From an uncultured Flaviramulus sp. (lineage in GTDB: Bacteria; Bacteroidota; Bacteroidia; Flavobacteriales; Flavobacteriaceae): a DNA stretch of 45,663 bases. The notes beneath the pieces were generated by a model. The model did not search any database, was not told the DNA's origin, and saw only the letters and a program-made list of their open reading frames with translations. Where the stretch lies: assembly GCA_947495125.1 (NCBI GenBank), contig CANLXL010000021.1:1-45663 (forward strand). The letters run 5' to 3'. Below, in pieces: positions 1 through 8,579 of this stretch. How positions within the stretch are numbered: position 1 is the stretch's first letter; the number at the start of each line of letters is the position of its first letter. The position numbers and the translations under genes are program-made.

Positions 1-238
1 GTTTTACATACCCTGAATTTGTTGATGTTTTCATTACACTAAGGTTTTAGTGTATCGCTATTTCAGGACGGGACAATGCATTGTTATAAAACACTTAAGA
101 TTCACATCACAGGGTTTTTTTATTTTTTGAATGAAATTAAAGACATCAATGCTTAATAGTTAATAAAAATCTAATTGTAAATATTTTAACAATAACTAAA
201 ATGGAATAGAAATAGTTTAGCAGTCTAAACCTTCATTT

Positions 239-952
239 ATGAAAATAAAACGACTCCTATTCATTTCATCTTTTATACTTTTTTATGCTAATGGGTTTTC
301 TCAGTCAGAGACAGAACCTAAAAACAACAGTATAGAATTCTCAACAGGCTATACCTCAGGAGCATTAAAAAATCTTGAGTTTGCACCAGTATCGCGTTAC
401 GATTATCACGGGTTAAGCTATGGCTTAAAATATGAGCGTACCAGCAAAAACCAAAATTTGTTTGAAATACAATTAGACTATTTAAATACAGAATTAAAAA
501 CAGATGCCATACCGCAACTGAATTCGAATTACTCTAAAATAGGGCTGGGATTTTCCTATTTAAAACAAATTTATAACAAGGAAGCATTTACGATTCACTT
601 CGGATTGCAATCTCAAACAACAGGGTCTTTATATCGCGGAAATTATTACATCGTAGATCAGGAATTTGGTATTGCCGGCCGATTTACCTATCGACTAAAC
701 CAAAGACAATATTTAACCTCTAAACTATCGATTCCTTTGGTATTGATGCGGCTCAGAGGAGATTTCGGATTGGATGCCTATACCTTAAATCGTTATCAAA
801 GCGCCGTATGGAATTTAGAATATGGCTATACCTTATCAAATCATTTTGATGTCAACTTAAGCTATGATTTTAAATACAACAGACTTCAAATACCAAATGC
901 TTTTGGAGAATTACAACATCAAATAAACTTGGGGATTAACTATAAATTCTAA
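239..952 (+). CDS. Secreted outer-membrane beta-barrel-like protein
   Basis: A 237-residue protein with a clear signal peptide (residues 1-21, hydrophobic core then a GFSQ cleavage region). The mature part is rich in alternating hydrophobic/polar segments with many Tyr and Phe, and ends in INLGINYKF. A C-terminal Phe after alternating residues is typical of outer-membrane barrels, so an 8-12-strand barrel is inferred. No family was recognised. It is followed after 6 bases by the M23 peptidase lipoprotein gene, so the two are probably co-transcribed and act together at the cell envelope. The start is the only ATG that includes the whole signal peptide. Confidence 0.75.
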   Translation: MKIKRLLFISSFILFYANGFSQSETEPKNNSIEFSTGYTSGALKNLEFAPVSRYDYHGLSYGLKYERTSKNQNLFEIQLDYLNTELKTDAIPQLNSNYSKIGLGFSYLKQIYNKEAFTIHFGLQSQTTGSLYRGNYYIVDQEFGIAGRFTYRLNQRQYLTSKLSIPLVLMRLRGDFGLDAYTLNRYQSAVWNLEYGYTLSNHFDVNLSYDFKYNRLQIPNAFGELQHQINLGINYKF

Positions 953-958
953 TTGATT

Positions 959-1681
959 ATGAAACACAACACCATTATAAGTCCTGTTTTTTATGTGCTA
1001 TTTGTTTTAATACTAACCTCTTGCGCCGACACTTTAATCGGTACAGAAGGCAAGCAAGATGAGGATATCTATTTAAATTACCAAACCAAAACCGATTTAG
1101 AATTACCTTTTGAAGAGGAATGGTATGTCTCTGTTGGAGGAAGAACACATCTGGAAGGCGGACATCATTTTATTACGCGTGGTTCGGGCCAAAGATATGC
1201 CTATGACATGGGTAAGGTCGTCGATGGAAAGTACTTTTCCGGAGATGGGAATACAAACGAAGATACGTACACCTTTGGAGCACGATTAAACGCTCCCGGT
1301 GATGGAAAAATAATAGCACTGGAAAATAACATTGAAGATAATATCAGACCGGGAGTTGTTAATGATGATATTAGCGATAGTAATCTTGCAGGGAATTATA
1401 TTATGATCGATCATTTAAATGGCGAATACTCTTTGCTGGCGCATTTAAAAAAAGGAACCATCATAGTTTCTGTAGGTGATATCGTGGTTAAAGGACAAGA
1501 AATTGGTCAAGCCGGAAATAGTGGGAATTCTTCCGGGCCTCATTTACATTATCATCTACAGAGCACACCGGAATACCTTAATGGGGTTGGACTTCCGGCA
1601 CAATTCATAAATTATTTTGCCGATGATGAATTTATTGAAAGCGGGGAGCCCGTGAAAAACCAATTTATAAGGAAAAACTAA
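959..1681 (+). CDS. M23 family metallopeptidase lipoprotein
   Basis: A 240-residue exported lipoprotein. The N-terminus is a short hydrophobic signal ending in LTSC (lipobox, Cys about residue 22). The C-terminal half carries LytM/M23 features: a GGHHF...QRYAYD segment corresponding to the H...D zinc-binding region, and the SGPHLHYH segment with the HxH motif. Known M23 enzymes cut peptidoglycan cross-bridges. The spacing of the first His to Asp is longer than in LytM, as in the QRYA-type subgroup, so activity is likely but not certain. The frame is open from a TTG at 953; I chose the ATG at 959. It follows the barrel gene directly, suggesting an envelope operon. Confidence 0.85.
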   Translation: MKHNTIISPVFYVLFVLILTSCADTLIGTEGKQDEDIYLNYQTKTDLELPFEEEWYVSVGGRTHLEGGHHFITRGSGQRYAYDMGKVVDGKYFSGDGNTNEDTYTFGARLNAPGDGKIIALENNIEDNIRPGVVNDDISDSNLAGNYIMIDHLNGEYSLLAHLKKGTIIVSVGDIVVKGQEIGQAGNSGNSSGPHLHYHLQSTPEYLNGVGLPAQFINYFADDEFIESGEPVKNQFIRKN

Positions 1682-2111
1682 AAAACGTTTTATAACATAA
1701 TGTCCGTGTTCCTGCTCCGGGCGAGTCTTTTCACATCGTATAACGAATACCAAAACCGGACTTAAAATTATGTTTCACAAGAACCTTCCAGTATAAAAAT
1801 ATATTGTGTAATTTTGCAGTGTACCAAAATAGTACACACAAGTTTATGTCTTTAACATCTGTAATATCGTATTCGGATATTGTAAAATAGATAGTCAGTA
1901 TCTTTATTGACTATCATATCATTCCAACTTCGGGTAAGCATCCGAAGCACTACCATTTATTTACATTTTATATAAAAAATCACTTTGGTGATGACGCCAT
2001 CATGATTTGAACCAACATAGAATCTGTCTTTTTTCTATGCAAATGTTTTGAATTTTTTGATACCACATATACATCAGGTAAGACGTCACCATCTTTTAAA
2101 ACATATATCAT
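1682..2111. other. 430-base intergenic region: structured leader of rsgA
   Basis: No coding gene is supported here. A TAATTTTG at 1809-1816 matches the Bacteroidota -7 element, although no good TTG lies 17 bases upstream. Downstream are successive perfect hairpins: GTGTAC at 1819-1824 with GTACAC at 1832-1837; GATAGTCA at 1890-1897 with TGACTATC at 1908-1915; CTTCGG at 1928-1933 with CCGAAG at 1942-1947; CATAGAA at 2016-2022 with TTCTATG at 2033-2039. If transcription starts near 1823, rsgA has a leader of about 290 bases. It could be an RNA regulatory leader; this is inference. Confidence 0.45.
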
Positions 2112-3179
2112 ATGAAACTAGAACATTTAGGATATAACGAAAATATCAAAAAATTAAGCATTGAAAACAATTTACAAGACTTTGAAATAGGGCGAGTGAT
2201 TTCAGAACATAGAGAACGGTATATCGTTAAAACAGAACAAGGAGAATTTGAAGCAGAAATCACAGGAAATTTAAGATATACGGCACATGGGCGTGAAGAT
2301 TTCCCGGCTGTGGGCGATTGGGTGGCTTTAGTGATTTACGATGCCTATAGCTCCATCATTCACAAGATACTACCACGTTATTCATGGATATCGAGACAGG
2401 CTGTCGGTCAGCCCGGAGATATACAGATCATTGCTACAAATATCGATTATGCGTTTATCGTACAAGCAGTTGACAGGGATTTTAGTGTCAACCGAATCGA
2501 AAGGTATCTGACGATTTGTAATACATCAAACATTCAACCGATAATTATTTTGAATAAAATTGATTTGGTAAATCAGGCACTTCAGGTTCAATTGATAGAT
2601 AGCATTAAAAAAAGAATCAAGGATGTTCCCATATTTGCGATGAGTAATATGTCAAATCAAGGCGTAGAAAAACTTAAAAAGATCATTGTTAAGGGCAAAA
2701 CTTATTGTCTTTTAGGCTCTTCGGGTGTCGGAAAGTCAACACTTATAAATACGCTGGCAGGAGAACAGCTCATGAAGACTAAGGACATTGGCGAGCATGC
2801 GAAAAGAGGGGTACACACAACCACGCATCGCGAATTAGTAATTCTTGAAAATGGAGGCATTTTAATTGACAACCCCGGAATGCGAGAAGTTGGAATCGCA
2901 GATACCTCCGGAGGGTTAGAAACGACATTTGAAATGATCATGGAACGGTCTGAAAGCTGTAAGTTCAAAGATTGTACACATACAACAGAAATTGGATGTG
3001 CCGTAATCGCCGCCGTTGAAGCAGGTGATATTGATGTATCGTCCTATAAAAATTACCTTAAAATGGAAAGAGAAAAAGAGCATTTTGAAGCAACCATTCA
3101 TGAAAAACGTAAAAAGGATAAAGACTTTGGAAAAATGATAAAGCACTTTAAGCATGTAAAAAGGTCGAATAAGTACTAA
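2112..3179 (+). CDS. rsgA: Ribosome small-subunit-dependent GTPase A
   Basis: A 355-residue circularly permuted GTPase that in known homologues helps late 30S subunit maturation. The order is an N-terminal OB-fold-like region (about 25-95), then G4 NKID (148-151), the G1 P-loop GSSGVGKST (202-209), G3 DNPG (253-256), and a C-terminal zinc-binding Cys/His cluster (C283, C288, H290, C296). The G4-G1-G3 order is diagnostic of RsgA. G3 is DNPG rather than the usual DTPG, which occurs in the family. A highly charged Lys-rich tail follows. It stands alone behind a long hairpin-rich leader. Flavobacteria may carry more than one RsgA-type gene, so this could be a paralogue. Confidence 0.95.
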   Translation: MKLEHLGYNENIKKLSIENNLQDFEIGRVISEHRERYIVKTEQGEFEAEITGNLRYTAHGREDFPAVGDWVALVIYDAYSSIIHKILPRYSWISRQAVGQPGDIQIIATNIDYAFIVQAVDRDFSVNRIERYLTICNTSNIQPIIILNKIDLVNQALQVQLIDSIKKRIKDVPIFAMSNMSNQGVEKLKKIIVKGKTYCLLGSSGVGKSTLINTLAGEQLMKTKDIGEHAKRGVHTTTHRELVILENGGILIDNPGMREVGIADTSGGLETTFEMIMERSESCKFKDCTHTTEIGCAVIAAVEAGDIDVSSYKNYLKMEREKEHFEATIHEKRKKDKDFGKMIKHFKHVKRSNKY

Positions 3180-3257
3180 GTATATTCCTGTGTGAAATTC
3201 GTTGTTGGATCTTAATTGAGTCCTTTCAGCCGGTGTAATCATTTGTATAATTGCGGT

Positions 3258-3285
3258 TTGGCTTGCTGGAAATGAATTATATTTG
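3258..3285 (+). promoter_or_regulatory. TTG-N17-TATATTTG promoter of the ChbG-like gene
   Basis: TTG at 3258-3260, a 17-base spacer, then TATATTTG at 3278-3285, a perfect match to the Bacteroidota -33/-7 pattern. The ATG lies 39 bases downstream. The surrounding 32 bases (3263-3294) are closely similar to blocks at 7138 and 10075. Confidence 0.75.
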
Positions 3286-3324
3286 AAAGAGAGAAAAACA
3301 CCATCACTAAAAATTGAATGAAGA

Positions 3325-4206
3325 ATGGATTTATCAACCAGATTAGGCTTTTCCGAGGAAAGTAAATTATTAATGATTCATGCAGATGATGCCGGTTTGT
3401 CACATTCAGAAAATATGGCAACTATGCAATCACTTGAAAGCGGGTTAGTAAACTCATATAGTATAATGGTGCCTTGTCCATGGTTTTATGAAATGGCCAT
3501 ATTTGCCAAAAACAACCCTCAGTTTGACCATGGAATACACTTAACACTTACTTGTGAATGGGAAAATTACAAATTTGGTCCTGTTTTGCCGATTTCTGAA
3601 GTCCCTAGTTTGGTAGATGAAAATGGGTATTTTTATAAGGATAGAGAAAGTCTTAAAAATAATGCTTTAATAGGAGAGGTTGAGAAAGAGCTTAAAGCAC
3701 AAATTGAAAAAGCTTTGGAATTTGGATTACAGCCTACTCATTTAGATTCCCATATGTATAGTGTTGCTGCAAAACCTGAATTCTTTCAAATTTACAAAGA
3801 TTTAGGTGCAGAATACAATTTACCAGTTCCGATATATAAAGAAATGATGGAAACCGTAGGATTGGAAATCGAACCGAATATCAATAAAAATGATATTGTA
3901 ATTAATAAGCTTCATTTAGGAAAGTTTGAGGATTTTGAAAAAGGCAAGTTGAAAAACTATTATGAGAACGTTTTTCATAATTTAAGTACCGGACTTAACT
4001 TATTGATATTACACCCGGCATTTGATGATAATGAAATGAAAGGTATAACGGTAAACCATCCAAATTTTGGCTCGGAATGGAGACAAATAGATTTTGATTA
4101 TTTCACAAGCAAGGAAGCTAAATTAAAACTTAAAGAAGGTCATATAGAACTAATTACTTGGAATGATATAAAAAATGCAAGAAGTAAAGGGCATAATGAC
4201 GTATAA
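3325..4206 (+). CDS. YdjC/ChbG family carbohydrate deacetylase-like protein
   Basis: A 293-residue cytoplasmic protein of the YdjC/ChbG polysaccharide-deacetylase-like family. Visible motifs are HADD (19-22), the GIHLTL segment with H72, and THLDSHMY with H139 and H143. These fit the Asp and His metal ligands of ChbG, which deacetylates chitooligosaccharides. The true substrate here is unknown, since this family has many uncharacterised members and no chitin-utilisation genes lie nearby. It has its own promoter just upstream and precedes an AraC regulator by 33 bases, but the regulator more likely serves the operon further downstream. Confidence 0.85.
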   Translation: MDLSTRLGFSEESKLLMIHADDAGLSHSENMATMQSLESGLVNSYSIMVPCPWFYEMAIFAKNNPQFDHGIHLTLTCEWENYKFGPVLPISEVPSLVDENGYFYKDRESLKNNALIGEVEKELKAQIEKALEFGLQPTHLDSHMYSVAAKPEFFQIYKDLGAEYNLPVPIYKEMMETVGLEIEPNINKNDIVINKLHLGKFEDFEKGKLKNYYENVFHNLSTGLNLLILHPAFDDNEMKGITVNHPNFGSEWRQIDFDYFTSKEAKLKLKEGHIELITWNDIKNARSKGHNDV

Positions 4207-4239
4207 AATTAAATCCTATTATAATCTTTTAAATACGAA

Positions 4240-5094
4240 ATGACAAGAGATTTTATTCATATTAATGACTTTATTGTTTTAGTTGAAGAATCAAGAGCGA
4301 CTAAGAAAGAAGTTGATGCATGTCGATTTGAAGAACCCCTGATAGGTGTTGCTTTTTATGGTTCCGGCAATGTGGATTTAGCAGTTAAATATGGGCAAAA
4401 AGCGAAAAAATTTCATCACACCAGAGGATTAGCGCTGTCCTTTTATGCAGATGATAACGTAGAGTTTGAACACACTATTTTTGAGGATAGAAACCTGGAG
4501 TGCATTGTCATTGCAACGGCATTACGAAACCTAAATCAACTTCCAAATCAAGAAGGAGAAATATTCAAGGATTTACTTCAGGAGTTGGTAAACCCAAAAG
4601 ATCATTATGTTGAAGGCCCTAGTTTTTTTATGACACCCGAAATGGCACAGATCGTAGATTCCATTTTTGGCAATCAATATTCCGGTAAAACTAAGATGAT
4701 GTTTTTTCGGAGTCAAATAACGGCCTTACTGTCTCACTTTTTTGGGCAGTTAGCCTTGATGCATCATTCAGATTCAAAAAATCATTATCACCAAAAACTC
4801 AACGAGGCCAAAGATATTTTATTAAACAACCTTGAAAATCCACCGTCACTTAAAGAACTTTCCGAACAAATTGGACTCAATACGACCACTTTAAAGCGGG
4901 AGTTTAAAGCGGTATTTGGAATCCCTGTTTTCAAGTATTTGCATAATGAACGCTTATCTACCGCACACAAACTGATACAGGAACAAAACGCTACCGTTCA
5001 AGAAGCTGCCTGGAGTGTTGGTTACGACAGTTTGGGTTCTTTCTCTAATGCTTTTGAAAAAAAATTTGGTTATAGACCTAGCCAAATAAAGTAA
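4240..5094 (+). CDS. AraC family transcriptional regulator
   Basis: A 284-residue regulator. The last 95 residues contain two helix-turn-helix units: LKELSEQIGLNTTTLKREF, then the second unit ending in the AraC signature with GYDSLGSFSNAFEKKFGYRP. The N-terminal 185 residues show no recognised sensor domain. The following small-membrane-protein / DUF1772 / NmrA-like operon starts 92 bases downstream in the same direction, behind its own -7-like element, and is the likely target. The effector is unknown. Confidence 0.9.
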   Translation: MTRDFIHINDFIVLVEESRATKKEVDACRFEEPLIGVAFYGSGNVDLAVKYGQKAKKFHHTRGLALSFYADDNVEFEHTIFEDRNLECIVIATALRNLNQLPNQEGEIFKDLLQELVNPKDHYVEGPSFFMTPEMAQIVDSIFGNQYSGKTKMMFFRSQITALLSHFFGQLALMHHSDSKNHYHQKLNEAKDILLNNLENPPSLKELSEQIGLNTTTLKREFKAVFGIPVFKYLHNERLSTAHKLIQEQNATVQEAAWSVGYDSLGSFSNAFEKKFGYRPSQIK

Positions 5095-5152
5095 AGCACT
5101 TTTCAAATAAATCATATTCCTTTTACGATAAATCGAGCGGTCATAACTGCTC

Positions 5153-5160
5153 TAATTTTG
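5153..5160 (+). promoter_or_regulatory. -7 element (TAATTTTG) of the membrane/NmrA operon
   Basis: TAATTTTG matches TAnnTTTG and lies 26 bases before the ATG at 5187. The -33 position holds TCG rather than TTG, as might be expected for a promoter that depends on an activator such as the adjacent AraC protein. Confidence 0.5.
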
Positions 5161-5186
5161 TGTCATAATAATTAAAACTTAAAATT

Positions 5187-5618
5187 ATGATCAACAAAAA
5201 ATCACATATCGCAAAAGATAGAGTACTCAGCATTTTGCATGGCGTTCTTGTATGGATTTTAGGCCTTAGTTTTTACTTGGGGTCATTTTATATTCCAATT
5301 CTGGAAAATCCGGAGAAACAAGCAAACCTTGTTTTGTCCATAACACTTATTCCCAGTGCCATGCTAGGAACATATTTATTTTATATAAGGGGTAAAATGG
5401 CATCCGTTTGGTTAGCAAATACGTTCGTATCGACTGCCATTATTTTAGACGCCCTTATTACGGTTCCTGTGTTTGTAATTCCTGCAGGTGGAAGCTACGA
5501 TGAATTTTTTAGCAGCATGTCCTTTTACCTGATTGCACTCGAATATTTTATAGTCGTTTTAACTTATGGCTGGTATCTAAATCTAAATAGTAGAAAGCAA
5601 AAACCACAAGTATCATGA
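5187..5618 (+). CDS. Small four-helix membrane protein (possibly DUF5367-like)
   Basis: A 143-residue inner-membrane protein with four hydrophobic segments (about 15-35, 48-67, 75-98, 110-132) and short charged loops. Helix three carries a conserved-looking LDALITVPVF segment. It resembles DUF5367 proteins as I recall them, but this is not a firm call. It is the first gene of an operon: its end overlaps the DUF1772 gene by 4 bases (ATGA). Function unknown. Confidence 0.75.
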   Translation: MINKKSHIAKDRVLSILHGVLVWILGLSFYLGSFYIPILENPEKQANLVLSITLIPSAMLGTYLFYIRGKMASVWLANTFVSTAIILDALITVPVFVIPAGGSYDEFFSSMSFYLIALEYFIVVLTYGWYLNLNSRKQKPQVS

Positions 5619-6100
5619 AAACTATAATAGTCTTTATCACCATTTTATTGACGGGTCTTTCAGCAGGATTATTCTTTGCATGGTCGATTTCGGTCATTGT
5701 AGGAACCCAAAGATTAGGAGATAGTACCTATTTAGAAGTCATGCAAAACATCAACAAAGAAATCTTAAATCCTGCTTTTTTCTTGATATTTTTTGGAAGC
5801 TTAGTGGTACTTATCATGAACACTTATTATCAGTTTAGTCACCGTCCTCAGTTTTGGCTGGTGTTAGCTGCAGCCCTAGTTTACCTCATTGGAACTTTTG
5901 GTGTTACGGCATTGGGGAACGTTCCGTTAAACAACGAATTAGAAGCTTTAAACTTAAACGATTTAAGTATGCTGGAACTTTCAGATTTCAGAGTGTATTA
6001 CGAATCCAATTGGAATCAATATCATAGCATTCGAACGATCTCTGCTATGATGTCATTCATCCTTCTATTAATCACATTATTTATTCAAAAAACAATTTAA
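5615..6100 (+). CDS. DUF1772 domain membrane protein
   Basis: A 161-residue protein with four predicted helices (about 5-27, 55-77, 85-105, 140-158). The N-terminal TGLSAGLFFAWSISVIVGTQRL and the later GNVPLNNELEAL are typical of DUF1772 (anthrone-oxygenase-like) proteins. The substrate in bacteria is not established. It is translationally coupled to the preceding gene and is followed 12 bases later by the NmrA-like gene, a common combination with AraC regulators in Bacteroidota. Confidence 0.85.
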   Translation: MKTIIVFITILLTGLSAGLFFAWSISVIVGTQRLGDSTYLEVMQNINKEILNPAFFLIFFGSLVVLIMNTYYQFSHRPQFWLVLAAALVYLIGTFGVTALGNVPLNNELEALNLNDLSMLELSDFRVYYESNWNQYHSIRTISAMMSFILLLITLFIQKTI

Positions 6101-6112
6101 AAACAGATAATT

Positions 6113-6955
6113 ATGAAAAACAACATTTTAGTTATTGGTGCAACCGGTAAGACCGGTAGCCGAGTCGTAAAACAATTACAGAACAGAGGTATTGAACCCA
6201 GAATAGGTTCAAGAAATGCAACACCAGGCTTCGATTGGAACAACAAAGATACATGGGTGAATTCACTAGACGGTATAGAAAAAATGTACTTGACGTACTA
6301 TCCTGATTTAGCCGTACCCGGAGCCAAAGAAGCCATTGAGAGTCTCACCTATTTGGCCAAAGAAATGGGCGTTAAAAAAATGGTGTTGATGTCTGGTAAA
6401 GGAGAAACCGAAGCAGAATCCTGTGAACAAATCATTATCAACTCAGGGATAGATTATACCATTGTAAGAGCTTCCTGGTTTAATCAAAACTGGAGCGAGA
6501 GTTTCTTTTTAGATCCGATTTTGTCAGGACAGGTGGCATTACCGATGGGAGATGTTCAGGTTCCATTTGTTGATGCCGAAGATATTGCAGAAGTGGCAAC
6601 AGAGGCTTTATTAACTGAAAACTACAATGGTAAAATCATTGAAGTTACAGGTCCTGAATTAATAACCTTTAAAGACGCGGTGAATTGTATTGCAAAGGCG
6701 AGCAACAGAAATTTGGAGTTTCATGACATAACATTAGAACAATATGTTGATGATATGAAGGAAAACCAGGTGCCGGCAGATTTTGTTTGGTTAATTGAAT
6801 ACTTATTTAGCCATGTGCTCACCAATCCTGAAAATCAGAAAGTATCTCATGATATTGAGAATGTATTAGGTCGTCCGGCAAGCACCTTTGCATCATTCGT
6901 TTCAAAAACCGTGCAAACCGGAGTTTGGAATCAACCCGTTTCACATAGCGTTTAA
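6113..6955 (+). CDS. NmrA-like NAD(P)-binding protein
   Basis: A 280-residue atypical short-chain dehydrogenase. GATGKTG at residues 8-14 is the dinucleotide-binding glycine motif of the NmrA/SDR-a family. A catalytic YxxxK is not obvious, as usual in NmrA types, which may act as redox sensors or quinone reductases. Last gene of the operon starting at 5187; a strong terminator follows 36 bases later. Confidence 0.88.
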   Translation: MKNNILVIGATGKTGSRVVKQLQNRGIEPRIGSRNATPGFDWNNKDTWVNSLDGIEKMYLTYYPDLAVPGAKEAIESLTYLAKEMGVKKMVLMSGKGETEAESCEQIIINSGIDYTIVRASWFNQNWSESFFLDPILSGQVALPMGDVQVPFVDAEDIAEVATEALLTENYNGKIIEVTGPELITFKDAVNCIAKASNRNLEFHDITLEQYVDDMKENQVPADFVWLIEYLFSHVLTNPENQKVSHDIENVLGRPASTFASFVSKTVQTGVWNQPVSHSV

Positions 6956-6990
6956 AATGACATAATAGTTATTGACAATGTCTGGTAATA

Positions 6991-7034
6991 GTAATAGCGG
7001 TTGAGGTTTCGTTCTAATCGCTATTACTTTTTTT
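6991..7034 (+). terminator. Rho-independent terminator after the NmrA-like gene
   Basis: GTAATAGCG at 6991-6999 pairs with CGCTATTAC at 7019-7027. The stem continues for about four more pairs with two G-T wobbles, and seven T residues follow at 7028-7034. Confidence 0.85.
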
Positions 7035-7132
7035 GCAAAATACTTTCTGAAAATAGGGCTCGCAAACCTCTGCTTCTATGCGAATTTTTTCACAAGGTTG
7101 AATCCTTAACTTAAATAACGAATAAACTACAT

Positions 7133-7160
7133 TTGACTTATTAGAAATAATTTATATTTG
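7133..7160 (+). promoter_or_regulatory. TTG-N17-TATATTTG promoter
   Basis: TTG at 7133-7135 and TATATTTG at 7153-7160 with exactly 17 bases between, 45 bases before the ATG at 7206. It is embedded in the recurring 32-base block also present at 3263 and 10075. Confidence 0.75.
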
Positions 7161-7205
7161 AAGGAGAGATAATCGATATAAACCGCTTTCATAGTTTGTA
7201 TGCAT

Positions 7206-7715
7206 ATGGCAAAAATCCTTTTTACAATATTGATTCTGTTTAGCGTCCTTGTAACAAAAGCCCAGGAAAATATGCTATTCATAGAATTAAATGAAATAAA
7301 TGGTGTTGAAGGGAAAGTTTCATTTATTATGAACCTTGCAGTTTCAAACTTGGAAAACAGCGACGGAATTACATTTTTAAAAAAGAAACTCAAATCGGAA
7401 TTAAATACAATTTCCTCTTGTATACTTCCATTCGTCAATAGTAAGGAATTGGAATTAACTAAAAAAGAAACCATTGAATTAAAAAAAAGAGTTGAAAATA
7501 TTTCGACAAAATTATACGAATCAAATAGGTATACATTGTTGAAAACCACAGATGGGATTGCTCCGGTTTATGGTGTTGGAATGGATACCATCGCAAACAA
7601 GAAAGTTGCTGTAGTCTATTTAGGAGGAGATTGCACTATTGACGAAACTGATTTGAAATGGGAAAAAATAACCACCGTATTTAATACTAAAATGCGTGTG
7701 CTATTGAAGAAATAG
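7206..7715 (+). CDS. Secreted protein of unknown function
   Basis: A 169-residue protein with a signal peptide (about residues 1-18, ending TKAQ). The mature region is Lys/Glu rich and predicted mostly helical in the middle, with a final strand-rich part around AVVYLGGD. No family recognised. An ATG at 7200 is also in frame and would add two residues; I prefer 7206 because it puts the Lys nearer the hydrophobic core. It has its own TATATTTG promoter and is directly abutted by the next gene. Confidence 0.7.
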   Translation: MAKILFTILILFSVLVTKAQENMLFIELNEINGVEGKVSFIMNLAVSNLENSDGITFLKKKLKSELNTISSCILPFVNSKELELTKKETIELKKRVENISTKLYESNRYTLLKTTDGIAPVYGVGMDTIANKKVAVVYLGGDCTIDETDLKWEKITTVFNTKMRVLLKK

Positions 7716-8006
7716 ATGAAAAAAAAGTGTCCGAGATGTTCCAACGATGAATACGAAGTTCCTGATTTTACGCAGCAAGAAAAAAGGGTATTGTCCGGAT
7801 TAAAGGCAAATAATAAGCTTGGTGAATTAATCGAGAAACTAGAATCATTATACGATATTAGAAGTATTGATGCCAAGTTTTCGCTTATGCATATCAACAA
7901 AAAGTATGGAAAGTGCAATCGATGTAAGGTTGATTATCTCGAGGAGGAATACGTTTTATGTCCAAAATGCAATGCTTTAAACTTTAATTGGAGCATTGAT
8001 AATTAA
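7716..8006 (+). CDS. Small zinc-ribbon-like protein
   Basis: A 96-residue protein with three CxxC knuckles: CPRC near residues 5-8, CNRC near 67-70 and CPKC near 83-86. These suggest zinc binding by a split ribbon or two partial ribbons, with a helical middle segment. It lacks a signal peptide although its upstream partner is secreted. The ATG follows the preceding stop codon with no spacer, so the two genes are co-transcribed. Function not recognised. Confidence 0.75.
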   Translation: MKKKCPRCSNDEYEVPDFTQQEKRVLSGLKANNKLGELIEKLESLYDIRSIDAKFSLMHINKKYGKCNRCKVDYLEEEYVLCPKCNALNFNWSIDN

Positions 8007-8096
8007 TAAACTATACTTTTATCAAAATTCATAACCGCATATGCATGTAAAATAAAGAATCCAAAAGTTAAAAAAAGTTAAACAATTTTAAAATAT

Positions 8097-8125
8097 TTGA
8101 TATATCAATTATATTTGTATCAAAT
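8097..8125 (+). promoter_or_regulatory. marR promoter with overlapping palindromic operators
   Basis: TTGATATATCAA at 8097-8108 is a perfect 12-base palindrome. TATATTTG at 8110-8117 matches the -7 element. ATTTG at 8113-8117 and CAAAT at 8121-8125 form a second inverted repeat around the predicted start site. Two symmetric sites overlapping the promoter of a MarR gene are the expected layout for autorepression. Confidence 0.6.
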
Positions 8126-8134
8126 ACATTAATA

Positions 8135-8575
8135 ATGAATCTGCCTCTGCCGTCGGAAACCATATTTCACACCATCGAAAGCACCATCAAGGCCTATCGG
8201 AAATTTGCGCAGAAAAACATTTCAGAACAAATAGAAGATATGACCATCGATCAGGGGATGGTGCTCCTCTTTCTGAATGAACACCCAGACCTTTCCCAGA
8301 AGGAAATCGCAGAATTGGTATTTAAAGACAATGCTTCCATGACGCGAATGATCGATACCATGGTTCAGAAAAAATATCTGGAACGGGCTTTGAATCCTGA
8401 AGACCGGAGGCGGCACAAAATAGAAATCACGAACAAAGGCAAGGGCGTATTAGAAACCCTGCCACCCATTATTCATCATAACCGAAATTCATCATTAAAA
8501 GGCATCACAAAAAACGAACTCAAGCAATTGGAAATCATTTTGAGTAAAATCAAAACCAATTGTGAAAATATATAA
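8135..8575 (+). CDS. MarR family transcriptional regulator
   Basis: A 146-residue winged-helix regulator. The DNA-binding part is QKEIAELVFKDNASMTRMID followed by the wing LNPEDRRRHKIEIT, a classic MarR DRR motif. Flanking helices at both ends form the dimer interface in known members. The stop lies 4 bases before the S41 peptidase ATG, so the two form an operon, probably both repressed by this protein at the palindromes upstream. The ligand is unknown. Confidence 0.92.
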   Translation: MNLPLPSETIFHTIESTIKAYRKFAQKNISEQIEDMTIDQGMVLLFLNEHPDLSQKEIAELVFKDNASMTRMIDTMVQKKYLERALNPEDRRRHKIEITNKGKGVLETLPPIIHHNRNSSLKGITKNELKQLEIILSKIKTNCENI

Positions 8576-8579
8576 TCCT

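Noticed and set aside
37-56. CACTAA...TTAGTG hairpin at the left edge
   Set aside because: Six weak base pairs without a T-run; cannot be assigned to an upstream gene that is outside the window.
2702-2968. Minus-strand open frame of 88 codons inside rsgA
   Set aside because: It is antisense to the P-loop and G3 region of an unambiguous rsgA and its residue pattern shows no family or signal.
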